Part shown: positions 7,279 through 13,350 of the stretch, in pieces
Position numbering within the stretch: the first letter of the stretch is position 1
Layout of the letters: every line of letters starts with the position of its first letter
Assembly (NCBI GenBank): GCA_937902285.1
Contig: CALGTB010000029.1
Location: 1 to 14,591, forward strand
Length of the DNA stretch: 14,591 nucleotides
Direction of reading: 5' to 3'
Source of the DNA: an uncultured Actinomycetes bacterium
GTDB taxonomy: Bacteria > Actinomycetota > Actinomycetes > S36-B12
Translations under genes and position numbers: made by a program
The notes under the pieces: generated by a model
Databases searched by the model: none
Seen by the model: only the letters and a program-made list of their open reading frames with translations
Told to the model about the DNA's origin: nothing

Positions 7279-8121
7279 ATGTCCGACCTCGACTACCGGA
7301 TGCGCCGGCTGTTCAACGCCGAGTCCGGTCGGTGCCTCGACATCGCCGTCGACCACGGCTTCTTCGGCGAGGGCAGCTTCCTGGCCGGCATCGAGGACCT
7401 GAGGTCCGCTGTCGCGACCCTTGCCGCGGCGAGGCCCGACGCGATCCAGCTCACCGTCGGGCAGGCGCGCCTGCTGCAGGGGCAGGGCGGACGCGAGCGA
7501 CCCGCGCTCGTGCTGCGCACCGACGTCGCGAACGTCTACGGTGCTCCGCTACCCGACCACATGTTCGACCTGACCATCCCCGAGCCGGCCCTCGCCGGAG
7601 TCCGGCTCGACGCCGCCTGCGTCGTCGTGAATCTCTTCGACCTGCCCGGCCGGCCGCACGTGCGCGAGGCGTGCATCCGGGCCGTCCTGGCCGCCAAGCG
7701 CGACTGCGAGCGCTACAACATGCCGCTCATGGTCGAGCCCCTGGTGATGAAGGACGCCCCGAACGGCGGCTACCAGGTCAACGGCGACATCGACCGGATC
7801 GTGCCCCTCGTCCGTCAGGCCGTCGAGATGGGTGCCGACATCATCAAGGCCGACCCGACCGACGATCCGAGCCAGTACCACGAGGTCGTGCGCATCGCGA
7901 CGGGCATCCCGGTGCTCGTCCGCGGCGGCGGGCGGGTCGCCGACGACGAGCTGCTGCGTCGCACCCAGGCGGTGCTCGAGCAGGGAGCAGCCGGGATCGT
8001 CTACGGCCGCAACATCATCCAGCACGAGAACCCCGCCGGGATGACACGTGCGCTCATGGCCATGCTGCATGAGGGTGCCGACGCGGCGACGGCCGAGGCG
8101 ATCCTCACGGGCACCGCATGA
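7279..8121 (+). CDS. Class I aldolase of the DeoC/LacD superfamily (LsrF/DhnA-like)
   Basis: The 280-residue (beta/alpha)8 aldolase has the N-terminal CLDIAVDHGFFGE motif (about 19-31) seen in the LsrF/archaeal class I FBP aldolase/DhnA group. The Schiff-base lysine is Lys190 in GADIIKADPTDD, and the phosphate-binding loops are VRGGGRV (about 214-220) and GIVYGRNIIQ (about 239-248). The expected reaction is cleavage, or a retro-aldol or thiolytic step, on a phosphorylated keto substrate via a lysine imine. LsrF works on the product of the FGGY kinase LsrK, and here too an FGGY kinase is adjacent and divergent. The ATG at 7279 follows GGGAG by 6 bases. Its end overlaps the next gene as ATGA. 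Whether it acts as a true aldolase or an LsrF-type thiolase cannot be read from the sequence. Confidence 0.85.
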   Translation: MSDLDYRMRRLFNAESGRCLDIAVDHGFFGEGSFLAGIEDLRSAVATLAAARPDAIQLTVGQARLLQGQGGRERPALVLRTDVANVYGAPLPDHMFDLTIPEPALAGVRLDAACVVVNLFDLPGRPHVREACIRAVLAAKRDCERYNMPLMVEPLVMKDAPNGGYQVNGDIDRIVPLVRQAVEMGADIIKADPTDDPSQYHEVVRIATGIPVLVRGGGRVADDELLRRTQAVLEQGAAGIVYGRNIIQHENPAGMTRALMAMLHEGADAATAEAILTGTA

Positions 8122-9263
8122 CCGTCCCACGCCCGGTGCGCATCGGGGTCGTGGGCGGCGGGCTCATGGGCCGCGAGCTGGCCATGGTCTGCGGACGATG
8201 GCAGCACCTCGTCGACCACCCCGCCTCGCCGCGCGTCGTCGCGGTGGCCGACCCGCAGCCCGCAGCGCGTGACTGGTTCCGGGCCATCCCCACCGTCGAG
8301 ACGTTCGCGGAGGACTGGCGTGAGCTCGTCGACCGCGACGACATCGACGTGCTCTACCTCGCCGTGCCGCACGACCTGCACGAGGACCTCTACGTCGCTG
8401 CGGCGCGGGCCGGTCGCGACTTCCTGGGAGAGAAGCCCTTCGGCATCGACCTGGCAGCCGCGGAGCGCATCACGGCAGCGGTGGAGGCCTCCGGGGCGTT
8501 CGTCCGGGTGTCGAGCGAGATGCCCTTCTTCCCCGGTGCCCAGCGGGCCATCGCGTATGCCGCCTCGGGTGCGCTCGGTGAGATCCTCGACGTGCGGTCG
8601 CAGTTCGCCCACTCGTCCGACATCGACCGGGGCAAGCCGATCAACTGGAAGCGTCGCGCGGCCACGTGCGGTGAGATCGGCGTGATGGGCGACCTGGGCA
8701 TGCACGTGGCGCATGCGCCCCTGCGCCTGGGCTACCGGCCCGCCACGGTCTACGCCATGCTCGACAACGTGGTCACGCAGCGACCCGGGCCCAACGGCGA
8801 CATGGAGCCGTGCGACACGTGGGACAACGCCCTGCTGGCCTGCCGGGTCCCTCCCGGTGCGGGCACGGGGGAACGCCCCTTCTCGATGCTGTGGGAGACC
8901 CGTCGCATCGCGCCCGGCCAGATGAACTCGTGGTCCTTCGAGGCCCTCGGCATGGACGGGGGCGTGCGCTTCAGCACGCGCAGCCCCGCGGTCGTGCAGC
9001 GCTTCGCCCGGCGCGACGGGGAGCAGGTCTGGGAGGAGTTCCAGCCCGGCAACGTCTCCGCCTGGCCCATGGTGTCGGGAGGGATCTTCGAGTTCGGGTT
9101 CGCCGACGCGCTGCTGCAGATGTGGGCGTCGTACCTCGCCGAGCGCGAGGGCGAGCTCGGCGCCCGCTTCGGCACCGCCACGCCGGGCGAGGCCCTCGAG
9201 GCGCATCGCGTGTTCGCCGCAGCCCTCGCCTCCCATGCGAGCGGCCGCGCCGAGCACTGCTGA
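8118..9263 (+). CDS. Gfo/Idh/MocA-family oxidoreductase
   Basis: The 381-residue protein has an N-terminal Rossmann domain with GVVGGGLMGREL (10-21), VADP (43-46) at the end of strand 2, and AVPHDLHEDLYVAAARAG (82-99). EKPFGIDL (105-112) includes the family lysine. The C-terminal domain carries GDLGMH (191-196), matching the DxGxH catalytic/metal motif. Members oxidise a hydroxyl of sugars, sugar acids or cyclitols with NAD(P), or reduce the keto form. The start overlaps the aldolase stop by 4 bp (ATGA), so the two are likely translated together at similar levels. The arrangement suggests that it prepares the substrate for the kinase/aldolase or recycles a side product. The substrate is unknown. 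Confidence 0.9.
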   Translation: MTVPRPVRIGVVGGGLMGRELAMVCGRWQHLVDHPASPRVVAVADPQPAARDWFRAIPTVETFAEDWRELVDRDDIDVLYLAVPHDLHEDLYVAAARAGRDFLGEKPFGIDLAAAERITAAVEASGAFVRVSSEMPFFPGAQRAIAYAASGALGEILDVRSQFAHSSDIDRGKPINWKRRAATCGEIGVMGDLGMHVAHAPLRLGYRPATVYAMLDNVVTQRPGPNGDMEPCDTWDNALLACRVPPGAGTGERPFSMLWETRRIAPGQMNSWSFEALGMDGGVRFSTRSPAVVQRFARRDGEQVWEEFQPGNVSAWPMVSGGIFEFGFADALLQMWASYLAEREGELGARFGTATPGEALEAHRVFAAALASHASGRAEHC

Positions 9264-9281
9264 GCGCCCTACGCTCCCGTC

Positions 9282-10028
9282 ATGGCGATCATGAGGTGCG
9301 ACTTCCTCTCCGACGTGCTCGGGCTCTCGACGTCGATGACGGTCATCCTGCCGCAGGCCCCTGCCGACGATCCGCCGCCCGTGCTGTACCTGCTGCACGG
9401 CCTGAGCGACGACGACACGATGTGGTCGCGGCGAACGTCGATCGAGCAGTACGCGACCGAGCGCGGGCTGGCGGTCGTCATGCCCCAGGTGCATCGCAGC
9501 TTCTACGCGGACGAGGACCAGGGACTGCCGTTCTGGACCTTCCTCACGGATGAGCTGCCGCGCACGGTCCACCGCTTCTTCCGGCTCTCTCAGCGACGCG
9601 AGGACACCTTCGTCGCGGGCCTCTCGATGGGCGGCTACGGAGCACTGAAGTGGGCCCTCCGCGAGCCGTGGCGATTCGCCGCCGCTGCGAGCCTGTCGGG
9701 CGCGGTGAGCATCTCGACGGCCCATCCCGACGACCCCGACTTCGCGCGCCTGCTGGCCCGGGTGTTCGGCGCCGCGGGGATCAGCGGCACCGACAACGAC
9801 GTGGTGCACCTCCTGTCGACAGCCGATCCGGCGGCACTGCCCCGGCTCTACGTCGCGTGCGGCACCGAGGACTTCCTGTACGGCCAGAACCGGCACCTGC
9901 TCGAGGCGGCCGAACGTGCCGGCATCCCCCTGACGACCAGCATCGGGCCGGGCGACCACGACTGGGCCTACTGGGACTCCCGGATCCGTGACGTCGTCGA
10001 CTGGCTGCCGCTAGCGCACGCGTCCTGA
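9282..10028 (+). CDS. Alpha/beta-hydrolase esterase (esterase D/EstA-like)
   Basis: The 248-residue protein shows LYLLHGLSDD (35-44, oxyanion-hole region), the nucleophile elbow GLSMGG with Ser115 (113-118), the acid Asp197 in CGTEDFLYG, and the catalytic His226 in GPGDHDWAYW. This is the putative-esterase family that contains S-formylglutathione hydrolase, tributyrin esterase EstA and mycolyltransferase-like enzymes. No signal peptide is evident, so it is probably cytoplasmic. It lies 18 bp after the oxidoreductase and is likely the last gene of the aldolase operon; it may remove acyl groups from the substrate or hydrolyse a lactone. The ATG at 9282 has no clear ribosome site, and ATG at 9291 is an alternative start three codons later. 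Its last 18 bp overlap the end of the convergent cyclase gene. Confidence 0.85.
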   Translation: MAIMRCDFLSDVLGLSTSMTVILPQAPADDPPPVLYLLHGLSDDDTMWSRRTSIEQYATERGLAVVMPQVHRSFYADEDQGLPFWTFLTDELPRTVHRFFRLSQRREDTFVAGLSMGGYGALKWALREPWRFAAAASLSGAVSISTAHPDDPDFARLLARVFGAAGISGTDNDVVHLLSTADPAALPRLYVACGTEDFLYGQNRHLLEAAERAGIPLTTSIGPGDHDWAYWDSRIRDVVDWLPLAHAS

Positions 10029-11153
10029 GTCGCGCGACTCCGCGAGCACCACGCGCCCGCCACCGAGGCGCTTGCCCGTGTAGAGCGCCTCATCCAGGCT
10101 GTCCATCGGGATCCCCCGCGACCGCACGATCGCGACGCCGACGCTCGCGGTCAGGCGCAGGCCCGACCAGGGATCCGCAGGCCGGGACGAGGCGATCTGC
10201 TCGACGATCCGCTCGCCCACGAGCACGGCCTCGTCGGCGCCCAGCCCCGGCAGGACGACGAGGAACTCGTCGCCCCCGAGCCGCACCACGACGTCCTGCG
10301 GTCGCGTGGTTTCGCGCAGCACGTCCGACACGAGGAGCAGCGCGGCGTCGCCCGCCTCGTGCCCATGGTCGTCGTTGATGGCCTTGAGCCCGTCTAGGTC
10401 GATGAGAAGGGAGGCGAGCCCGAGGGGCAGGTGGCTGGCCGGCGAGTCCATGTAGCGCTTGAGGAAGCGGCGGTTGTTGAGGCCGGTGAGGGGATCGGTC
10501 TCGGACAGGGTCCGCTCGCGACCCAGTTGGGCGCGCAGTCGGGCGGAGCGATGGGAGGCCGCGTCGATACTCGACACGAGGAGCTCGGTCACGGCCGCCA
10601 GCCGGCGCTCGGTCAGGCTCGGCGTCGTGGCGATGGACGCCTCCAGGGCCGCATCCGCGCGCGCGCGCATGCTCGCATCCACCCGGTCGCCCAGGCTGTC
10701 GAGGATGCGCGTGGCCTCGCGTCCGGCGACGCCGGGGCTGAACGACCACCGCGCGGTGAACAGCCGGGCGGCCTCGAGAGTGGTCTCCCCCTCGACGAGA
10801 TCCTGCGCATCCTCGGCGACGAGCGCGATGCCCAGTGCGCCGTCGATGACGACAAGGGCCCACTGGGAGGCGAGCGGCTCGGCCAGGTCGAGGGAGACGG
10901 CCGTCACCCCCGCCGGGACGTCGGCCACGGCACCGGCGAAGGCCACGATGCAGACGGCTCCGTCTGCGGCGATGCGGGCGTAGCGCTCACGCTCGGCTTC
11001 GAAGTACTCCGGGCGCTGGAACAGGCCGATGAGCAGCGCCGTGCCCTGCGCATCGCCGGGCCGGCCGACCTCCAGGGACCGCTCCATCGCGTGGCTGAGG
11101 GCCAGCAGGCTGCGCTTGGTCGACGCGAATGTCCGGCGCTCGGCGATGTCCAT
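10011..11153 (-). CDS. Diguanylate cyclase (GGDEF) with N-terminal DICT-like sensor region
   Basis: The 380-residue cytoplasmic protein makes cyclic di-GMP from two GTP. The GGDEF domain spans about 215-372 with DPLTGLNNRR (220-229), metal-binding Asp252 in IDLDG, GHEAGD (264-269) and an intact GGDEF active site at 293-297. RPQD (284-287) lies at the correct distance before it to form the RxxD inhibitory I-site, so product feedback is expected. Residues 35-140 (FQRPEYFEAERERYARIA, VCIVAFAG, WALVVIDG) resemble the DICT sensory domain found with diguanylate cyclases and two-component proteins. A helical linker (about 145-210) joins the two. No membrane segment is present. The ATG at 11153 is preceded by GGAG about 4 bases upstream. 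It follows the fasciclin gene on the same strand but lies beyond a strong hairpin, so it is probably transcribed separately. Confidence 0.92.
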   Translation of the reverse strand: MDIAERRTFASTKRSLLALSHAMERSLEVGRPGDAQGTALLIGLFQRPEYFEAERERYARIAADGAVCIVAFAGAVADVPAGVTAVSLDLAEPLASQWALVVIDGALGIALVAEDAQDLVEGETTLEAARLFTARWSFSPGVAGREATRILDSLGDRVDASMRARADAALEASIATTPSLTERRLAAVTELLVSSIDAASHRSARLRAQLGRERTLSETDPLTGLNNRRFLKRYMDSPASHLPLGLASLLIDLDGLKAINDDHGHEAGDAALLLVSDVLRETTRPQDVVVRLGGDEFLVVLPGLGADEAVLVGERIVEQIASSRPADPWSGLRLTASVGVAIVRSRGIPMDSLDEALYTGKRLGGGRVVLAESRDSGRVR

Positions 11154-11187
11154 GGCTCTCCGTCCCGTCGGACTCGAGCCTACGACT

Positions 11188-11220
11188 GCTGCCCCCGCCC
11201 AGGGGAGGGGCGGGGGCAGC
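11188..11220 (-). terminator. Strong GC-rich hairpin terminator behind the fasciclin gene
   Basis: GCTGCCCCCGCCC (11188-11200) pairs perfectly with GGGCGGGGGCAGC (11208-11220) across a 7-base loop, giving a 13-bp stem of nearly pure G:C. It begins 14 bases after the fasciclin stop codon. No T-tract follows, as is usual for actinobacterial terminators. It should insulate the diguanylate cyclase gene downstream from fasciclin transcription. Confidence 0.75.
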
Positions 11221-11234
11221 GGTCGGTCGGTCGG

Positions 11235-11873
11235 CTACTTGGTGGGCAGGAGCACGGCGTCGATGCCGTGCGCGACCTGCTTGTTGCCCTTGTTGATGTC
11301 GACCTGGGTGAGGATCACCTTCGGGTTCGGCAGGGCCTTGTTGTAGTCGCCGAGGATGATCGAGGGGGCGCTGGTGACCTTGACCTTGATGACCTTGCCG
11401 GGCAGGGCGGTCTTCAGCTTCGCGCCGTTCGCCTTGAGGGCGTCGCCCGACAGGATGGTCGCGCCCGGCACGACGTGGTACTGGAGCACCTGCTCCACCG
11501 TGTCGACCCCGAGGCCCGCGACGGCTGCGAACGCGGCCTTCTCGGTCTTGACCGTGTGGCCGGTGAGGGCGGACGCGAGGTTGATGAAGGCCTGGTCGTT
11601 CGGGATGAACGCGGTCACGGCCGTGGTGCCGTCGGCGAGCACCTTCACCGGGGAGTCCGGATTGGCCGCGAGCACCGTCTCGATCGCCTTGGTGAGGATG
11701 TCGTAGTCCGTGAAGTCCTTGTCGAACTTGGCCTGGCCGGCCTTCAGGACCGACGCGAGCGAGGTGGTGCCGTCGTCGGCGGCGGAGGCGGACGGGGCCA
11801 GCGCGAGCGCCCCGGCAGCGATGGCAACGGAAGCGCCGAGGGCGGCGACCCTCTTCGAAGTCGACGTGCGCAT
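11235..11873 (-). CDS. Secreted fasciclin (FAS1)-domain protein, MPT70/MPT83-like
   Basis: The 212-residue protein starts with a clear Sec signal peptide (MRTSTSKR, hydrophobic core, cleavage after ASA near residue 31). One FAS1 domain follows, with the two conserved boxes TAFIPNDQAF (87-96, H1) and HGIDAVLLP (202-210, H2) and the central YHVVPG (132-137). No lipobox cysteine, LPXTG signal or C-terminal membrane segment is present, so it is likely released or wall-associated, as with MPT70. FAS1 domains mediate adhesion or protein contacts. The ATG at 11873 has an excellent AAGGAG ribosome site 6 bases upstream; a longer in-frame frame exists but would bury the signal peptide. It is divergent from an ECF sigma factor with an RskA-like partner, and its promoter carries the same motif as the sigma operon, so it is the likely target gene. 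Confidence 0.92.
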   Translation of the reverse strand: MRTSTSKRVAALGASVAIAAGALALAPSASAADDGTTSLASVLKAGQAKFDKDFTDYDILTKAIETVLAANPDSPVKVLADGTTAVTAFIPNDQAFINLASALTGHTVKTEKAAFAAVAGLGVDTVEQVLQYHVVPGATILSGDALKANGAKLKTALPGKVIKVKVTSAPSIILGDYNKALPNPKVILTQVDINKGNKQVAHGIDAVLLPTK

Positions 11874-11909
11874 GGAATCTCCTTGAGTGGTTGGGAACGA
11901 TCCTTCTGG

Positions 11910-11943
11910 CACTACTTCGGAGTGAGCAGGCCGAACGGATGCA
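11910..11943 (-). promoter_or_regulatory. Predicted ECF-sigma promoter of the fasciclin gene
   Basis: Reading leftward, TGCATCCG (complement of 11936-11943) is followed after 15 bases by CCGAAGTAGTG (complement of 11910-11920). The CATCC and CCGAA cores are 16 bases apart, the spacing usual for ECF -35/-10 pairs. Transcription would start near 11905-11909, leaving a leader of about 35 bases with AAGGAG. The same two blocks at the same spacing occur before the sigma gene. From memory, mycobacterial SigK promoters have similar CATCC and CGAA elements. Confidence 0.75.
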
Positions 11944-11950
11944 GGATCGC

Positions 11951-11986
11951 CCGGATTCGCCGGCCGGCGCCGACTTGCCAATCCGG
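11951..11986. repeat. Inverted repeat between the two divergent ECF promoters
   Basis: CCGGATT (11951-11957) and AATCCGG (11980-11986) form a perfect 7-bp inverted repeat with a 22-base centre. The centre contains a 12-bp palindrome, CGCCGG-CCGGCG (11958-11969). The element fills most of the space between the two -35 boxes. It may be an operator, a cruciform-prone site or simply GC-rich sequence; the AT-containing arms make chance somewhat less likely. Confidence 0.4.
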
Positions 11987-12020
11987 TGCATCCGGATGCA
12001 CCCTTCTGACCGAACTAGTG
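11987..12020 (+). promoter_or_regulatory. Predicted autoregulated promoter of the ECF sigma operon
   Basis: TGCATCCG (11987-11994) and CCGAACTAGTG (12010-12020) are separated by 15 bases, so the CATCC and CCGAA cores are 16 bases apart. Both blocks match the fasciclin promoter, with one mismatch in 19 fixed positions. Transcription would begin near 12022-12026, leaving a leader of about 25 bases with GGGAGGA before the sigma start at 12048. The -35 block forms one half of a perfect 14-bp palindrome, TGCATCC-GGATGCA (11987-12000), which the other promoter lacks. Confidence 0.75.
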
Positions 12021-12047
12021 CATGTGACTTCACCCGAGGGAGGACTG

Positions 12048-12662
12048 ATGACGCTTCCAGGCGTCCCCGGCCACCCATCGGAGGAGGATGTCGACACCGC
12101 TCCGGACGATGCCCGTCGCCTGGAGGATCAGCGGGTGGGCCTGCTGTTCGCGAGCGGCAGCGAGGAGGGCCTGGCGCTGGCCTACCAGCGCTGGTCGTCC
12201 TTGGTCTACTCCGTGGCCCTGCGCAGCACCGGCAACGAGGCCGACGCCTCGGACATCGCGCAGGCCGTGTTCGTCGCCGCGTGGCGTGGACGGGCCGGCT
12301 ACGACCCTGCCAAGGGATCACTGCCCGGCTGGCTGATGTCGATCACCCGTCGGCGGGTCGCCGACCACTGGGAGGAGCGCACCCGGCACACCCGAAGGGT
12401 GGGCGCGGTCGCGGCCACCCAGATCGACGGCGACGACGCCCCCGCGGCCGACTCGGTCATCGACCGGGTGCTGCTGGCCGACGAGCTCGAGCGACTCGGC
12501 GAGCCGCAGCGGAGGATCATGGAGCTGGCGTTCTTCCAGGACCTCACGCACGGTCAGATCGCGGGGGTGCTCAACCTGCCGCTCGGCACGGTGAAGAGCC
12601 ACATCAGGCGCTCGCTCGACAGGCTTCGGAAACGATTGGAGGTGGATGGTGTCGCACAGTGA
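12048..12662 (+). CDS. ECF (group 4) RNA polymerase sigma factor, SigK-like
   Basis: The 204-residue protein has a sigma-2 region at about 40-110, with AYQRWSSLVYSVALRSTGNEADASDIAQAVF features and the DIAQAVFVAAWR core (69-80), and a sigma-4 region at about 140-196, with a helix-turn-helix in THGQIAGVLNLPLGTVKSHIRRSL (168-190). No SnoaL or other extension is present. The ATG at 12048 has GGGAGGA 5 bases upstream; the frame is open far upstream, but only as a shadow of other genes. It overlaps the anti-sigma gene by 17 bp and is divergent from a fasciclin gene, an arrangement that recalls the SigK-RskA-MPT70/83 system of mycobacteria. The protein has no cysteine at all, so the disulfide redox switch described for M. 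tuberculosis SigK cannot operate here. Confidence 0.92.
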   Translation: MTLPGVPGHPSEEDVDTAPDDARRLEDQRVGLLFASGSEEGLALAYQRWSSLVYSVALRSTGNEADASDIAQAVFVAAWRGRAGYDPAKGSLPGWLMSITRRRVADHWEERTRHTRRVGAVAATQIDGDDAPAADSVIDRVLLADELERLGEPQRRIMELAFFQDLTHGQIAGVLNLPLGTVKSHIRRSLDRLRKRLEVDGVAQ

Positions 12663-13347
12663 GGACGAGGTCCTGTCGCTGCTCGCGCTGGGAGAGTCCG
12701 TGAACGCCGCGGACGAGGCGCACGCCGCGTCGTGCCCGCGCTGCCAGAGCCGCCTCGACCAGCTGTCGGCCGTCGTCGGCACGGCCCGCTCGGTCACGCC
12801 CGAGGACCATCCGGTCGCCGCACCGCCGGCCGTCTGGGCGGCCATCACGGCCGAGCTCGGGCTCGCCGAGAGCGGCGGCGGCGTGACGTCGATCGCCGAT
12901 GCCCCCAGCCGGCGCCGATCGCGCACGTGGCTCGTGGCCGCTGCCGCCGCCATGGTGGGCATCATCGTCGGTGGCGGGACTGTCGCGGCCGTCCTCTCGG
13001 ACCAGCCGTCCGAGAGCTTCGTCGCGAGCGCGGACCTGGGACCGATCGCCGACTCCGGCTTCACCGGCACCGCCGTGGTCCAGCGCAGCGCGGACGGCAA
13101 CGTCCTCACCGTGAGCGTCCCCGGCCTGCCGCCGGTCGACGGCTACTACGAGGTGTGGATGGCCACCCCCGACACGACGACCATGGTGGCGCTCGGCGCG
13201 ATCATCCCCGGCCATGAGGCCGTCTTCACCCTGCCGGCAGGCCTCGACCCCGATGCATTCCCCGTCGTCGATGTGTCGATCGAGCACTTCGATGGCGACA
13301 CCGGGCACAGTGCCGAGAGCGTCGTACGCGGGCAGCTGCAGGCCTGA
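12646..13347 (+). CDS. RskA-like transmembrane anti-sigma factor
   Basis: The 233-residue protein has a cytoplasmic N-terminal part with HAASCPRC (26-33), matching the HxxxCxxC zinc-binding anti-sigma motif. A single transmembrane helix follows (about 94-117, LVAAAAAMVGIIVGGG), then an extracytoplasmic domain with VPGLPPVDGYYEVWMA and LGAIIPGHEAVFTLP, typical of the RskA C-terminal domain. It should hold the ECF sigma factor at the membrane until released, probably by regulated proteolysis as for RskA (site-2 protease Rip1 in M. tuberculosis). The start is either ATG 12646 or GTG 12649. GGAGG (12638-12642) lies 3 bases before the ATG and 6 before the GTG, so the GTG is a real alternative. The overlap with the sigma gene implies translational coupling and balanced amounts. 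Confidence 0.9.
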   Translation: MVSHSEDEVLSLLALGESVNAADEAHAASCPRCQSRLDQLSAVVGTARSVTPEDHPVAAPPAVWAAITAELGLAESGGGVTSIADAPSRRRSRTWLVAAAAAMVGIIVGGGTVAAVLSDQPSESFVASADLGPIADSGFTGTAVVQRSADGNVLTVSVPGLPPVDGYYEVWMATPDTTTMVALGAIIPGHEAVFTLPAGLDPDAFPVVDVSIEHFDGDTGHSAESVVRGQLQA

Positions 13348-13350
13348 CCG

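Noticed and set aside
8001..9959. A 652-codon open frame antisense to the aldolase, oxidoreductase and esterase genes.
   Set aside because: The sequence is low-complexity (Arg, Gly, His, Val) and mirrors the codon bias of the well-supported genes on the other strand.
11219..11234. Tandem CGGT/GGTC tetranucleotide run between the terminator and the fasciclin stop.
   Set aside because: Only about three and a half copies; too short to treat as a meaningful repeat in GC-rich DNA.
10431..12047. Long open frame continuing upstream of the ECF sigma gene.
   Set aside because: It runs antisense to the cyclase and fasciclin genes, shows no family resemblance and reflects GC-rich third-position bias. 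The sigma start at 12048 has its own ribosome site and promoter.
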